The notes under the pieces were generated by a model. It ran no database searches, was not told the origin of the DNA, and worked only from the letters and a program-made list of their open reading frames with translations. Position numbers and translations under genes: made by a program. Below, one piece after another: positions 36,852-45,268 of a stretch of DNA of 64,000 nucleotides. Within the stretch, counting starts at the first letter, position 1. Each line of letters opens with the position of its first letter. The stretch is from positions 1-64,000 of the forward strand of contig JAEYOK010000026.1 in NCBI GenBank assembly GCA_023411795.1, read 5' to 3'. Source of the stretch: Bacillota bacterium. Lineage in GTDB: Bacteria; Bacillota; Clostridia; DSM-8532.

Positions 36852-37482
36852 TAAACCAAAAATTGATTATGCTGTTTTAGACGACGAAGAGATACTTACA
36901 TATGTTCACAATGGTTGTAAGAGCGGTATGGAGCATCTTATAGAAAAATACAAACCCCTTGTAAGGGCTAAGGCAAGAAGCTATTTCTTAGTGGGGGCCG
37001 ATAGGGAGGATATTGTCCAAGAGGGTATGATTGGTCTGTTTAAAGCTGTACGGGATTATAAAGACGATAAAAGCATTCCTTTCAGGATTTTTGCAGAAAT
37101 GTGTATAACCCGCCAGATTATAACGGCCGTAAAAACCGCTACAAGGCAAAAGCATATTCCTTTAAACTCCTATGTCTCACTAAACAAGAAAGTTTTTGAT
37201 GAGGACTCTGATAAATTTTTGGTTGAAGTTATTCAGGAGGTTTCAATTACTAATCCTGAAGAGCTATTTATTAATAAGGAGCAGTTTACGGTTATCGAAA
37301 GCCGTGTAATGGAGCTTTTAAGCCCTTTTGAAAAGGAAGTTTTGGCTAAATACTTAGCCGGTATAACCTATCAGGACATAGCAAAACAGCTTGAAAAGCC
37401 TGTAAAGTCTGTGGACAATGCACTTCAGCGCTTAAAGAAGAAGATAGAAAAAAGCGTTCATGAAGTCAGGCAAGAATATTAA
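36838..37482 (+). CDS. sigH: RNA polymerase sigma-H factor (stationary phase and sporulation)
   Basis: This 214-residue sigma-70 family protein has region 2 motifs YFLVGADREDIVQEGMIGLFKAV and RQIITAVKTATRQKHIPLN, and region 4 GITYQDIAKQLEKPVKSVDNALQRLKKKI. These match SigH (Spo0H), which starts the switch to sporulation. The GTG start follows GGAGGG by 7 bp inside the end of the upstream gene. In Bacillus, sigH sits near ribosomal and secE genes; here its partner is a P-loop/Asp23-like gene. Candidate Spo0A boxes lie downstream. Confidence 0.92.
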   Translation: MPQVDKPKIDYAVLDDEEILTYVHNGCKSGMEHLIEKYKPLVRAKARSYFLVGADREDIVQEGMIGLFKAVRDYKDDKSIPFRIFAEMCITRQIITAVKTATRQKHIPLNSYVSLNKKVFDEDSDKFLVEVIQEVSITNPEELFINKEQFTVIESRVMELLSPFEKEVLAKYLAGITYQDIAKQLEKPVKSVDNALQRLKKKIEKSVHEVRQEY

Positions 37483-37507
37483 TAATAATTACTTCCTTTT
37501 TACAAAA

Positions 37508-37514
37508 TTCGACA
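37508..37514 (-). promoter_or_regulatory. Candidate Spo0A box (reverse orientation)
   Basis: TTCGACA is the complement of the 0A-box core TGTCGAA. It lies 26 bp after the sigH stop. The same core reads forward at 37621-37627, so two opposed boxes flank a 106-bp segment ahead of the hemerythrin gene. Seven-base matches can occur by chance. Confidence 0.4.
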
Positions 37515-37520
37515 AAAACA

Positions 37521-37544
37521 ATAGCCTGTTGAAACCAACAGGCT
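37521..37544. repeat. Hairpin downstream of sigH
   Basis: TAGCCTGTTG pairs with CAACAGGCTA around an AAAC loop. No T-run follows on the plus strand (AAAATAAAAAAA does). It might stabilise the sigH mRNA end or work as a weak terminator. Confidence 0.6.
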
Positions 37545-37579
37545 AAAATAAAAAAATGTGCTAAAAAGGAGGTAAAAGT

Positions 37580-37612
37580 ATGTTAAGGTATCAGTGTCAG
37601 ATTAAATTATAG
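37580..37612 (+). CDS. Possible 10-residue leader peptide
   Basis: A perfect AAAGGAGGT ribosome site lies 7 bp before ATG, followed by MLRYQCQIKL and a stop. It sits between sigH and the hemerythrin gene, next to a candidate Spo0A box. Such a strong ribosome site on so short a frame suggests a regulatory leader peptide or the remnant of a lost gene. No function is known. Confidence 0.35.
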   Translation: MLRYQCQIKL

Positions 37613-37620
37613 TAGAAATT

Positions 37621-37627
37621 TGTCGAA
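37621..37627 (+). promoter_or_regulatory. Candidate Spo0A box (forward)
   Basis: TGTCGAA, an exact match to the 0A-box core and part of TTTGTCGAA, lies 81 bp before the hemerythrin start. It is the mirror of the site at 37508-37514. Confidence 0.4.
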
Positions 37628-37707
37628 ATAGCAAGAATACTTTTGTATTCAGTATTAATAATTGTACAAAACAGACATTATTTTTATATTTTGGGAGGGT
37701 AATTGAT

Positions 37708-38129
37708 ATGATTATTAAATGGAGAGATGAGTATAGTTGTTATGATCCAACCATTGATGCTCAGCACGCTAGAATCATTGAAATGATCAATGAAATGAAT
37801 GATGTTGCTAAAGAAATTGAAGATGGCGTGGATAGTTACGACAAAATTGTAGAGCTTTTTGAGGGCTTGAAAGAGTATGCCGTATACCATTTCGGATATG
37901 AAGAAGAAAAGTTTAAAGAACATGGTTACGATTCTTTTAATACTAAGATACAAATGCTTGAACATAAGAGCTTTACTAACAAGGTGTCGGCTTTGAATCT
38001 GTATGAGTTGGACGAAAAAAGGACGAGACAGTAGGAAACATATTGGATTTTTTAAGTAACTGGTTGGATCATCATATATTGGTGGTCGATAAAAAATTCG
38101 GTGAATATTTAAGAGATAATGTAAAATAG
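37708..38129 (+). pseudogene. Bacteriohemerythrin gene with a frameshift
   Basis: The frame from ATG 37708 (GGGAGGG upstream) encodes a hemerythrin-like four-helix protein with iron-ligand candidates His20 (DAQH), His61 and Glu65 (YHFGYEE) and His86 (LEHKSF). It stops early at 38034 after 108 residues. The missing last helix is found in another frame at about 38020-38129: it reads GNILDFLSNWLDHHILVVDK and contains the final His and Asp ligands. One extra A in the run of six at 38015-38020 would restore a normal 140-residue protein. The position expected to hold another ligand His reads Gln82. It may be a true mutation, phase variation, slippage or an assembly error. Intact hemerythrins bind oxygen or sense it. 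Confidence 0.85.
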
Positions 38130-38137
38130 TTTTACCG

Positions 38138-38165
38138 GCGGAGGTATAATGCCCCCGCTTTTTAT
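38138..38165 (+). terminator. Intrinsic terminator after the hemerythrin gene
   Basis: GCGGAGG pairs with CCCCCGC (one mismatch) around a TATAATG loop, followed by TTTTTAT. It lies just after the stop of the restored hemerythrin frame (38127-38129), which supports that frame as the original gene end. Confidence 0.85.
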
Positions 38166-38296
38166 ATGAACCTGATAAAAAAGTTCGATGAAGATGATTA
38201 ACTTGACAAAATATAGTATAATAATAAGTAATGTATAGTAATTGAACATTTTAACCGAAATACGTAAGAGAAAATCTTTTGAATGGAGCTGATATC

Positions 38297-38716
38297 TTGG
38301 CTGAAAAGAATAAAGTAACTGTTCGTATTGCAGGAAATGAATATGTAATAAGCGGTGTAGAGTCGCCGGAATATATTCAAAAAATAGCTTTATTCGTTGA
38401 TAGAAAAGTACTGGAGATAACCAGGAAGAACCATCTGCTTAGCACTTCTATGGCATCGGTTCTAACTTCAATAAATATGGCAGATGAGATGTTTCGCTTA
38501 AATGAAACTCTTAAGAATAATGAAAATGAATTGGCGGATCTCAAAAGGAAGTATCAGGAGCTAAAGGAAGAATCTCAGAAAGTAAAAATGGAAAATGTGA
38601 AGCTTAAGGAAAGGGAATCACAGCTTAGAATAGAGCTTACCAAACGTGAAACCGAGCTTAAGGAAGTCAGGAATACAATAAATACTATCCAAAACACTAA
38701 TAAGAACAATTATTAA
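38297..38716 (+). CDS. zapA: Cell division protein ZapA
   Basis: This 139-residue protein has the ZapA N-terminal domain (KVTVRIAGNEYVISG, then EYIQKIALFVDRKV) and a long C-terminal coiled coil (about residues 70-130). ZapA binds FtsZ and promotes bundling of the division ring. TTG 38297 is chosen because GGAG lies 8 bp upstream. It is followed closely by a membrane coiled-coil gene and a U32 gene, an order that suggests one operon. Confidence 0.9.
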   Translation: MAEKNKVTVRIAGNEYVISGVESPEYIQKIALFVDRKVLEITRKNHLLSTSMASVLTSINMADEMFRLNETLKNNENELADLKRKYQELKEESQKVKMENVKLKERESQLRIELTKRETELKEVRNTINTIQNTNKNNY

Positions 38717-38730
38717 ATGGAGGTACGTCC

Positions 38731-39330
38731 ATGTTTGAGGAAATGATATCGTGGGGTGAACTGATTGTACTCGTTCTTTTTGTCCTTGGATCAGCGCTTC
38801 TGTTTTATCTTATCTTGGCAGTAGCCAACTTACTAAGAATTTTAAAGAATGTAAATCAACTTATTGAGAAGAATAAGGGAAATATTGATAAATCGGTCGA
38901 GAAGTTGCCAGAGATAACCAACAATGCCGCAAAAATTACAAAGACGGTTAATGAAAGCCTTGATGGACTCGGGAAGATTGTAACGGATGTGGGTAAAGTA
39001 TCTGAAACCGTTAAAAAGGGTGCAGAGACTATACAAAATGATATTATACTCAAAGCAAAATCTATACTCGATATTATTGATGCTGTGAAAAACCTTTTTG
39101 AGAAAAGAAAAGCTAAAGTAAGTAAAAAAGACAAAACAGTGTATAAGTATAAATATAAGGCCGGTCAGGACAAGCCTGAAGAAATAGAGGTTTTTAAGGA
39201 AAGTGATGATCCGGAGGATGATTATTTTTACGAATATGAGATGGCAGAAGCTGTTGTTCAGAAAAATGAAGTAAATAAAAAGCAACAGAAAGATGAAATT
39301 AAGGAAGAAAAAAAAGACAAGGATAATTAA
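38731..39330 (+). CDS. Membrane-anchored coiled-coil protein (DUF948-like)
   Basis: This 199-residue protein has one N-terminal membrane helix (LIVLVLFVLGSALLFYLILAV), a helical region with repeated V-x-K-x-x-E-x-V heptads (about residues 40-115), and a very charged Lys/Glu/Asp tail. The layout resembles DUF948 proteins, which are membrane-tethered and of unknown role. It lies 14 bp after zapA (GGAGGT upstream of the ATG), so an envelope or division role is plausible. Confidence 0.65.
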   Translation: MFEEMISWGELIVLVLFVLGSALLFYLILAVANLLRILKNVNQLIEKNKGNIDKSVEKLPEITNNAAKITKTVNESLDGLGKIVTDVGKVSETVKKGAETIQNDIILKAKSILDIIDAVKNLFEKRKAKVSKKDKTVYKYKYKAGQDKPEEIEVFKESDDPEDDYFYEYEMAEAVVQKNEVNKKQQKDEIKEEKKDKDN

Positions 39331-39349
39331 AACTCCAAAGTAGGTATAT

Positions 39350-41791
39350 ATGAAGAATCCGAAAATAGAGCTGCTCGCGCCTGCGGGCAGCTTTGAATCT
39401 CTTAAGGCGGCAATTGCAAACGGAGCAAACGCTGTTTATTTAGGCGGGGGAAAGTATAACGCCAGAATAAACGCCAATAATTTCACAGAAACCGGGTTGA
39501 TTGAGGCTATAGACTACGCCCATGATCGTGGCGTGAAGGTGTATATAACCATAAACACCCTTCTAAAAAACCATGAGCTTTATGAATGTTTAAAACTGGC
39601 TGAATTGTTGTATAAGGAAGGTGCAGATGCGATTATCGTTCAAGATATCGGCTTTGCAAAGCTTCTGAGACAAAACTTACCCGGTCTTAACATTCATGCA
39701 AGTACCCAGATGACATTGACTAACAGCGAATCTGTAAAATATCTTGAGGAAATGGGCTTTGAAAGAGTTGTACTTGCCCGTGAACTTACCCTTAGCGATA
39801 TTAAGTTAATAGGAGAGAAATGCAAAGCCGAGCTCGAGGTCTTTGTACATGGTGCTCTATGCGTATGTTATTCAGGGCAATGTCTCATGTCCAGCTTTAT
39901 AGGTGGAAGGAGCGGGAATAGGGGTCTTTGTGCCCAGCCTTGTAGATTGCCCTGGTCACTATCAAGGGATGGAAATAAATATGGGGAGTCTTCATATCTG
40001 ATAAGCCCCAGGGATCTTATGGCCTTAGATTTGCTACCCGAGCTTAAGAAATCCGGTGTTAAGTCGGTGAAGCTGGAGGGACGTATGAAATCCCCTGAGT
40101 ATGTCACCATAGTAACATCTATATATCGAAAGTATATAGATATACTGGAGACCATGGGTGAAAGCCGCTATATTGTTGATGATAAAGATAAAGAAGAATT
40201 AATGCAGGCTTTTAACCGCGGCGGGTTTACCCGGGGCTATTTGGAAGGAAACAGAGACTTTAAAAAGCTTGTGTATAAGGAACATCCAAAACATCAAGGA
40301 GTATTAGCCGGAAAGGTTTTAGACACAAAGCCGTTATATATAAAGGTAATTTTAGATAAATCCATTAACATGGGTGATGGGATAGAAGTTATGGACCCCG
40401 ACAAAGGAGCCCAAAGCTTTATTGTGACTTCAATAATAGAGAATAACAAGCAGGTTCGCCACGCTGATAGTGGGGCTGAGGTTTGGATTGGAGACATAAA
40501 AGCCACAGTAAGAAAGGATAGTCCAGTCTACAAAACTCTTTCCAAGAGTCTTTTTGAAGATGCGCGGAAGACTTATGAGGGTAAAGAAACACCTCTGATA
40601 CCCCTTGATATGGAGTTTTTTATAAAAACCGGTGATAAGGCAAGACTCAAGGTAAGTGATGAAGATGGCAATTCTATATTGGCAGAATCGGAAGTAGTCG
40701 CTGAAAAAGCCATAAATAAAGCTCTTTCTGATGAACGTATTAAGGAACAGCTAGGCAAGACAGGGGAAACCCCCTATTGGTTAAGGAACCTGTTAATTGA
40801 TACAGACAACGATAGCACTATGCCTATTTCAGCCCTTAATGCTCTAAGACGTGAAGCTATTGAGAAAATTAAGAGTCAGCGTATTGGTATGCATAAGAAA
40901 AAAGAGTCGCCCAACTTTGTAAAAAAAGAGAAGACAAAAAATGATTCTATTGAAATTGAACCAGCGCTTTCAGCCTTTTTTTATGACAAACCGGATTCAA
41001 TAGACGAATTAAGTGGTTTAATTGAGAGGGTTTATCTGCCTGTTATATCGCGTCAGTCTCTGGAAGAATTAAAAGCGAATTATGATGGAGAAATCTATTT
41101 ATGGACCCCATCAATACTAAAAGATAGTGAATTAGCTGGAATTAAAGAACAAATAGAAGAGGTTAATGATTTATTAGTTGGTCTATCATACGGTAGTTTT
41201 GGAGCATATAGGGTTCTGAGTGAAGCTTTCCCTTCGTTATCAATGTGCGCCGAGCCTTCAATGAATGTTTTTAACAATAAAGCAATTTCAGCCCATGAAG
41301 AATCAGGTGCTAAATCAATTGTTTTATCAACTGAGATTAACCTAAAAGAGGTTAAGGGATTAACTTCCTCCACAGCCGGACTGGAATCGGTTGTTTATGG
41401 GCGAATCCCGCTTATGACTATGGAGCATTGCCCATCTGCCATGGAAATGGGCTGCTCCGGAAAATGCGATATATGCAAAGGCAACAAAGGATATATGAAA
41501 GACAGGAAAGGTGAAGTCTTTCCTTTTGTCAGGGATCCAGTACTAAAAAGGACACAGATTTTTAATGCCTTTCCGCTTTTTTTGGATGACTTGGATGTCT
41601 TAAAAGACACATCATTAAGCATATATAGGCTTGTCTATACTACTGAGGACAGGATTACCCGAAAATCATTGACCCAATATTACTATGATAAGCTTCATGG
41701 CCTTACCTCAGATTATGAGGTTGTAAAAGCCATACAGGACCTCAAAGACTCAGGCTATACAAAAGGCCATTGGTTTAGGGGAGTGGAGTAA
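39350..41791 (+). CDS. U32 peptidase-family protein (RNA hydroxylation type)
   Basis: This 813-residue protein has the U32 N-terminal barrel (KIELLAPAGSFESLKAAI) and the Cys cluster CYSGQCLMSS with GLCAQPC near residues 180-200. A middle domain resembles DUF3656, and a C-terminal Cys cluster HCPSAMEMGCSGKCDICKG lies near 690-710. Relatives RlhA and TrhP hydroxylate rRNA or tRNA using prephenate-linked chemistry; an iron-sulfur cluster is likely. The older collagenase label is probably wrong. The ribosome site is weak (TAGGTATAT). It forms an operon with zapA and the membrane protein, 19 bp upstream. Confidence 0.88.
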   Translation: MKNPKIELLAPAGSFESLKAAIANGANAVYLGGGKYNARINANNFTETGLIEAIDYAHDRGVKVYITINTLLKNHELYECLKLAELLYKEGADAIIVQDIGFAKLLRQNLPGLNIHASTQMTLTNSESVKYLEEMGFERVVLARELTLSDIKLIGEKCKAELEVFVHGALCVCYSGQCLMSSFIGGRSGNRGLCAQPCRLPWSLSRDGNKYGESSYLISPRDLMALDLLPELKKSGVKSVKLEGRMKSPEYVTIVTSIYRKYIDILETMGESRYIVDDKDKEELMQAFNRGGFTRGYLEGNRDFKKLVYKEHPKHQGVLAGKVLDTKPLYIKVILDKSINMGDGIEVMDPDKGAQSFIVTSIIENNKQVRHADSGAEVWIGDIKATVRKDSPVYKTLSKSLFEDARKTYEGKETPLIPLDMEFFIKTGDKARLKVSDEDGNSILAESEVVAEKAINKALSDERIKEQLGKTGETPYWLRNLLIDTDNDSTMPISALNALRREAIEKIKSQRIGMHKKKESPNFVKKEKTKNDSIEIEPALSAFFYDKPDSIDELSGLIERVYLPVISRQSLEELKANYDGEIYLWTPSILKDSELAGIKEQIEEVNDLLVGLSYGSFGAYRVLSEAFPSLSMCAEPSMNVFNNKAISAHEESGAKSIVLSTEINLKEVKGLTSSTAGLESVVYGRIPLMTMEHCPSAMEMGCSGKCDICKGNKGYMKDRKGEVFPFVRDPVLKRTQIFNAFPLFLDDLDVLKDTSLSIYRLVYTTEDRITRKSLTQYYYDKLHGLTSDYEVVKAIQDLKDSGYTKGHWFRGVE

Positions 41792-41882
41792 GGAAATTTA
41801 CTGAAGGACTTTGTGAAACAGAGACTATGGTATAATATATAAATATGTTTACTACCCTAATTTCAGTTTCAGGAGAATACTT

Positions 41883-42380
41883 ATGATTGATGTTTTTGTA
41901 GAGATAATAAGAGAAGGAGTAAAGCTGCCTTTTTACGCTAACCCATACGATGCGGGCATGGATGTTTGTGCTGCCCAAGATATAGTAATAAAACCCGGTC
42001 AAACTGCTATAATACCTACAGGTCTTAAGTTTGCTATTCCTGAGGAATATGAAATTCAGGTTCGTCCCAGGAGCGGAATTAGCTTAAAAACTCCTCTTCG
42101 CCTTGCCAACGCCCCCGGTACCATCGATGCCGGATATAGGGACGAACTGGGGATAATAGTTAATAACACTTCACCTGAGGGCAGCTTTTCGGATGAAAAT
42201 GATGAAATACTGACCCTTGATAGCAAGGGAAATCAAAAGGGTGCTTATATTATTAGAAAAGGTGAGCGGGTAGCCCAGCTTGTTTTGGCAAAGGTGCCCA
42301 GAATGAACCTGAGGATAGTGGATTCAGTTAAGGATATCGGAGCTAACAGAGGCGGAGGATTTGGCTCTACCGGTGTATGA
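41883..42380 (+). CDS. dut: Deoxyuridine 5'-triphosphate nucleotidohydrolase
   Basis: This 165-residue trimeric dUTPase converts dUTP to dUMP and pyrophosphate, keeping uracil out of DNA and feeding dTMP synthesis. Motifs are DAGMDVCA, PRSGISLK, the catalytic-region APGTIDAGYRDELG, GERVAQLVL and the C-terminal RGGGFGSTGV that closes the active site. An insert of about 15 residues (EGSFSDENDEILTLD) lies before motif 4. GGAG precedes the ATG. Confidence 0.96.
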   Translation: MIDVFVEIIREGVKLPFYANPYDAGMDVCAAQDIVIKPGQTAIIPTGLKFAIPEEYEIQVRPRSGISLKTPLRLANAPGTIDAGYRDELGIIVNNTSPEGSFSDENDEILTLDSKGNQKGAYIIRKGERVAQLVLAKVPRMNLRIVDSVKDIGANRGGGFGSTGV

Positions 42381-42404
42381 TTATATTAAGAGAGGAGTAT
42401 TATT

Positions 42405-43526
42405 ATGATAAACAGAGAAAGAATTGTGGATGATTTTATTAGCTTGGTAAAAATAGATAGCTTGTCCAAGCAAGAAAGAAAAATGGCAGATGCTCTTTTG
42501 GAAAAGCTGAAAGCTATGGGTCTTGATCCCCATGAAGATGATACGGGATCAAAAATAGGGGGAAATGCGGGTAATGTGATTTGCCATATAAAAGGTGACA
42601 AAGCAAAACCGGCTCTTTTATTGATGGCTCATATGGATACTGTAGTTCCGGGGCTATCAAAGAAGCCTGCAATTGATGGGGATATAATAAAAACCGATGG
42701 AACCACAGTATTGGGCGGGGACGATCTGGCAGGAGTGGCAGTTATTTTGGAAACTATAAAATCACTTAAAGAGGATTCTACTCCCTTTGGTGATTTATAT
42801 ATTGCATTTACCGTCTGTGAAGAGGGCGGGTTATTTGGAGCAAGAAATCTTGATTTATCAAAGCTTCCGGTAAACTATGCTTTCATTTTGGATGAGGGGG
42901 GCCCAATAGGTCAGGTTGCGGTAAAAGCACCATACTATAATCGTTTTGAGGTAACATTCCAAGGCCGGGCCGCCCATGCCGGACTAGAGCCTGAGAAGGG
43001 ATTAAGCGCTATAATGCTGGCAGCAAAAGCTATATCCGATATGCCCGATTTTGGCAGGATAGATGAAGAAAGCACCTCAAACATAGGTACCATAAAGGGT
43101 GGCGAGGTCAGGAATATCGTTAGTGAAAGCTGTAAGATTGAGGGAGAGGTTCGTTCATTATCAGAAGAGAAAATAAACCGATACACTGATGAAATTCTAA
43201 ATCATTTTAAGACGGTCACTGAAAGCTTGGGAGGAAATGTTCATATCGAACTTGAACACATGTATCCCGGATTTAATATAAGTGAGACGGACGATATAAT
43301 AACCTTGTTAAAAGAGGCTTCAGAGCTTTCCCAAATACCATTAAAGCTTCATGCTACAGGTGGGGGAAGCGATACAAACATAATTAACGGTGCCGGCATA
43401 CCGGCTGTGAACATAAGTGTGGGAATGGAGAAGGTACATAGCAAGAATGAGTTTATTCAGATATCAAACCTTGAAAAAGCCTGTCACTTCTTAACCGCCA
43501 TAATTAAAGCAGCTTACGCACGATAA
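42405..43526 (+). CDS. M20-family metallopeptidase (PepT-like)
   Basis: This 373-residue zinc peptidase has the metal and catalytic motifs LLMAHMDTVVPG, GGDDLAGVAV, CEEGGLFGAR and ILDEGGPIG, with a dimerisation domain in the middle (about residues 180-290) and HSKNEF near the end. It resembles tripeptidase T-like proteins that hydrolyse short peptides in the cytoplasm. GAGAGGAG precedes the ATG and dut lies 24 bp upstream. A bidirectional terminator follows. Confidence 0.92.
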   Translation: MINRERIVDDFISLVKIDSLSKQERKMADALLEKLKAMGLDPHEDDTGSKIGGNAGNVICHIKGDKAKPALLLMAHMDTVVPGLSKKPAIDGDIIKTDGTTVLGGDDLAGVAVILETIKSLKEDSTPFGDLYIAFTVCEEGGLFGARNLDLSKLPVNYAFILDEGGPIGQVAVKAPYYNRFEVTFQGRAAHAGLEPEKGLSAIMLAAKAISDMPDFGRIDEESTSNIGTIKGGEVRNIVSESCKIEGEVRSLSEEKINRYTDEILNHFKTVTESLGGNVHIELEHMYPGFNISETDDIITLLKEASELSQIPLKLHATGGGSDTNIINGAGIPAVNISVGMEKVHSKNEFIQISNLEKACHFLTAIIKAAYAR

Positions 43527-43563
43527 ATAATGAGTAAAAGTCACCGTCCCTCTTACTCATTTA

Positions 43564-43600
43564 AAAAGATGCCTGTGAATTCACAGGCATCTTTTTTATT
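43564..43600. terminator. Bidirectional terminator between the peptidase and gdhA
   Basis: AAAAAGATGCCTGTGAA and TTCACAGGCATCTTTTTT form a long perfect stem with A and T runs on either side. It serves both convergent genes. Confidence 0.95.
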
Positions 43601-43613
43601 AAAGTCTATAAGA

Positions 43614-44951
43614 TTAATATGTTACTCCTTGAGCGTACATAGCGGCGGCAATCTTCTTGAAGCCGGCTATATTTGCACCTTTGACAAGATTGTCCGGATC
43701 ACCGTATTCAGCGGCTGCTTCACTGGCATTCTTGTATATGCTCTGCATGATGCCCTTTAGCTTTGCATCAACCTCATCAAAGGACCATGACAATCTCATG
43801 CTATTCTGTGACATCTCAAGGGCTGATGTGGCAACACCACCTGCATTGGCAGCTTTAGCCGGCCCAAATATAACCTTATTATTCAGGAATACATCAACGG
43901 CCTCAGGGGTTGAAGGCATGTTCGCACCTTCACCAATGGCAAAGCATCCATTCTTAACAAGGATTTCTGCATCATTTCCATCCAATTCGTTCTGGGTTGC
44001 ACATGGTAATGCAATATCACATGGGATGGTCCATATACCCTTACAACCAACGGTATATGTTGCTTCGGGATGATACTTGACATATTCAGAAATTCGGCCT
44101 CTTTGAACTTCTTTAATGAGCTTAACGGTATCAAGATTAACACCATTTTTATCATAGATATAGCCGTTGGAATCGTTGAGAGCAACAACCTTTGCCCCTA
44201 ACTGTATGGCTTTCTCTGTTGCATAAATTGCTACATTACCAGAACCGGATATAATAACGGTTTTACCTTCAAATGATTTTCCTTTTGCTTTAAGAGCTTC
44301 GTCCATAAAGTAGCAAAGGCCGTAACCTGTTGCTTGAGTACGTGCAAGGCTTCCGCCATAGGGTATTCCTTTACCGGTTAATACGCCGGTAAAATCATTG
44401 CGGAGCTTTTTATACATTCCATACATATAACCGATTTCACGGCCACCAACACCGATATCCCCTGCGGGTACGTCTGTGTCGGGCCCTATGTGACGAGCTA
44501 ATTCAAACATGAAGCTTTGGCAGAAACGCATGATTTCCATATCGGATTTACCTTTAGGATCAAAGTCCGAACCGCCCTTACCTCCGCCAATTGGCAGAGT
44601 AGTCAGAGAGTTTTTAAAACATTGCTCGAATCCGAGAAATTTTATTATACCCAAATTTACTGAGGGATGGAAACGAAGTCCACCCTTATATGGTCCGATG
44701 GCACTGTTAAACTGTATGCGAAAACCACGATTAACCTGGACGGTACCGTTGTCATCTACCCAGGGCACACGGAATATAATTTGTCTTTCGGGCTCTACTA
44801 TGCGATCAAAAATGCCTGCTCTAACGTATTCCGGATGTTTTTCAGCGACGGGTTCCAAAGATTCCAATACTTCTTTGACAGCTTGATGAAATTCTGGTTC
44901 ATTGGGATTTCTCTTAACAACTTGATCATAGACGCCTGCTAAATACTTCAT
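43614..44951 (-). CDS. gdhA: NADP-specific glutamate dehydrogenase
   Basis: This 445-residue enzyme makes glutamate from 2-oxoglutarate and ammonium. Signatures are GPYKGGLRFHPSVN, the catalytic-lysine loop LPIGGGKGGSDFDPKGKSD, PAGDIGVGGREIGYMYG and the cofactor motif SGSGNVAIYA. The length and these motifs match the hexameric NADP-dependent bacterial type. GGAGGTC precedes the ATG. It has its own promoter and a structured leader on the minus strand, and sits next to nfnAB, which can supply NADPH. Confidence 0.96.
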   Translation of the reverse strand: MKYLAGVYDQVVKRNPNEPEFHQAVKEVLESLEPVAEKHPEYVRAGIFDRIVEPERQIIFRVPWVDDNGTVQVNRGFRIQFNSAIGPYKGGLRFHPSVNLGIIKFLGFEQCFKNSLTTLPIGGGKGGSDFDPKGKSDMEIMRFCQSFMFELARHIGPDTDVPAGDIGVGGREIGYMYGMYKKLRNDFTGVLTGKGIPYGGSLARTQATGYGLCYFMDEALKAKGKSFEGKTVIISGSGNVAIYATEKAIQLGAKVVALNDSNGYIYDKNGVNLDTVKLIKEVQRGRISEYVKYHPEATYTVGCKGIWTIPCDIALPCATQNELDGNDAEILVKNGCFAIGEGANMPSTPEAVDVFLNNKVIFGPAKAANAGGVATSALEMSQNSMRLSWSFDEVDAKLKGIMQSIYKNASEAAAEYGDPDNLVKGANIAGFKKIAAAMYAQGVTY

Positions 44952-45046
44952 TTTGACCTCCTAAAATTTTATCATCAGTCACAAGGCTGGTGATGTGCAA
45001 AAATAATTATTATCACTTGCATACTGATATTATTTAAATCATATAA

Positions 45047-45157
45047 AAGTCAGTGACTGTTTTCGGACCATAAGGCTAAAACCGAAGCCAATGTATCGGA
45101 GAGAACACTGTTTTTTCCAATACTAAACCGTCCTCAGCCAAAACTGGGACCGGACAA
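45047..45157 (-). promoter_or_regulatory. Structured 5' leader of gdhA
   Basis: On the minus strand the transcript would begin near 45155 and contain a hairpin (plus-strand 45128-45153: CCG-TCC/GGA-CGG with inner CAG/CTG) and a larger domain closed by CAGTG/CACTG (45051-45110). Inside it TTCGG can pair with either an upstream CCGA or a downstream CCGAA, so two exclusive folds are possible. This looks like a riboregulator, but it matches no family that I know. The 44952-45268 gap holds this leader, the promoter and the nfnB terminator. Confidence 0.45.
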
Positions 45158-45161
45158 AAAA

Positions 45162-45190
45162 ATTATAGCAAAAAAAATTATTATATGCAA
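45162..45190 (-). promoter_or_regulatory. Promoter of gdhA
   Basis: Read on the minus strand: -35 TTGCAT (45190-45185), 17-bp spacer, -10 TATAAT (45167-45162). It lies about 210 bp before the gdhA start, leaving room for a long structured leader. Confidence 0.65.
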
Positions 45191-45216
45191 GAAATGATTT
45201 GTGAAGTTGCAAATAG

Positions 45217-45256
45217 CATAAATAAAATGAGTTATGAACATTATTCATAACTCATT
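45217..45256 (-). terminator. Intrinsic terminator of nfnAB
   Basis: On the minus strand AAATGAGTTATGAA pairs with TTCATAACTCATTT, followed by TATTT. It lies 13 bp after the nfnB stop. Confidence 0.85.
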
Positions 45257-45268
45257 TAGCTAAACGAT

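Noticed and set aside
38012..38022. Programmed -1 frameshift signal in the hemerythrin gene
   Set aside because: The A-run with following G resembles A-AAA-AAG, but its phase relative to the zero frame (GAA AAA AGG) is not the canonical one and I see no clear downstream pseudoknot. Kept only as an open possibility.
39350..41791. Collagenase or secreted protease
   Set aside because: U32 proteins were so named early, but no signal peptide is present and the Cys clusters fit the RNA-hydroxylation relatives.
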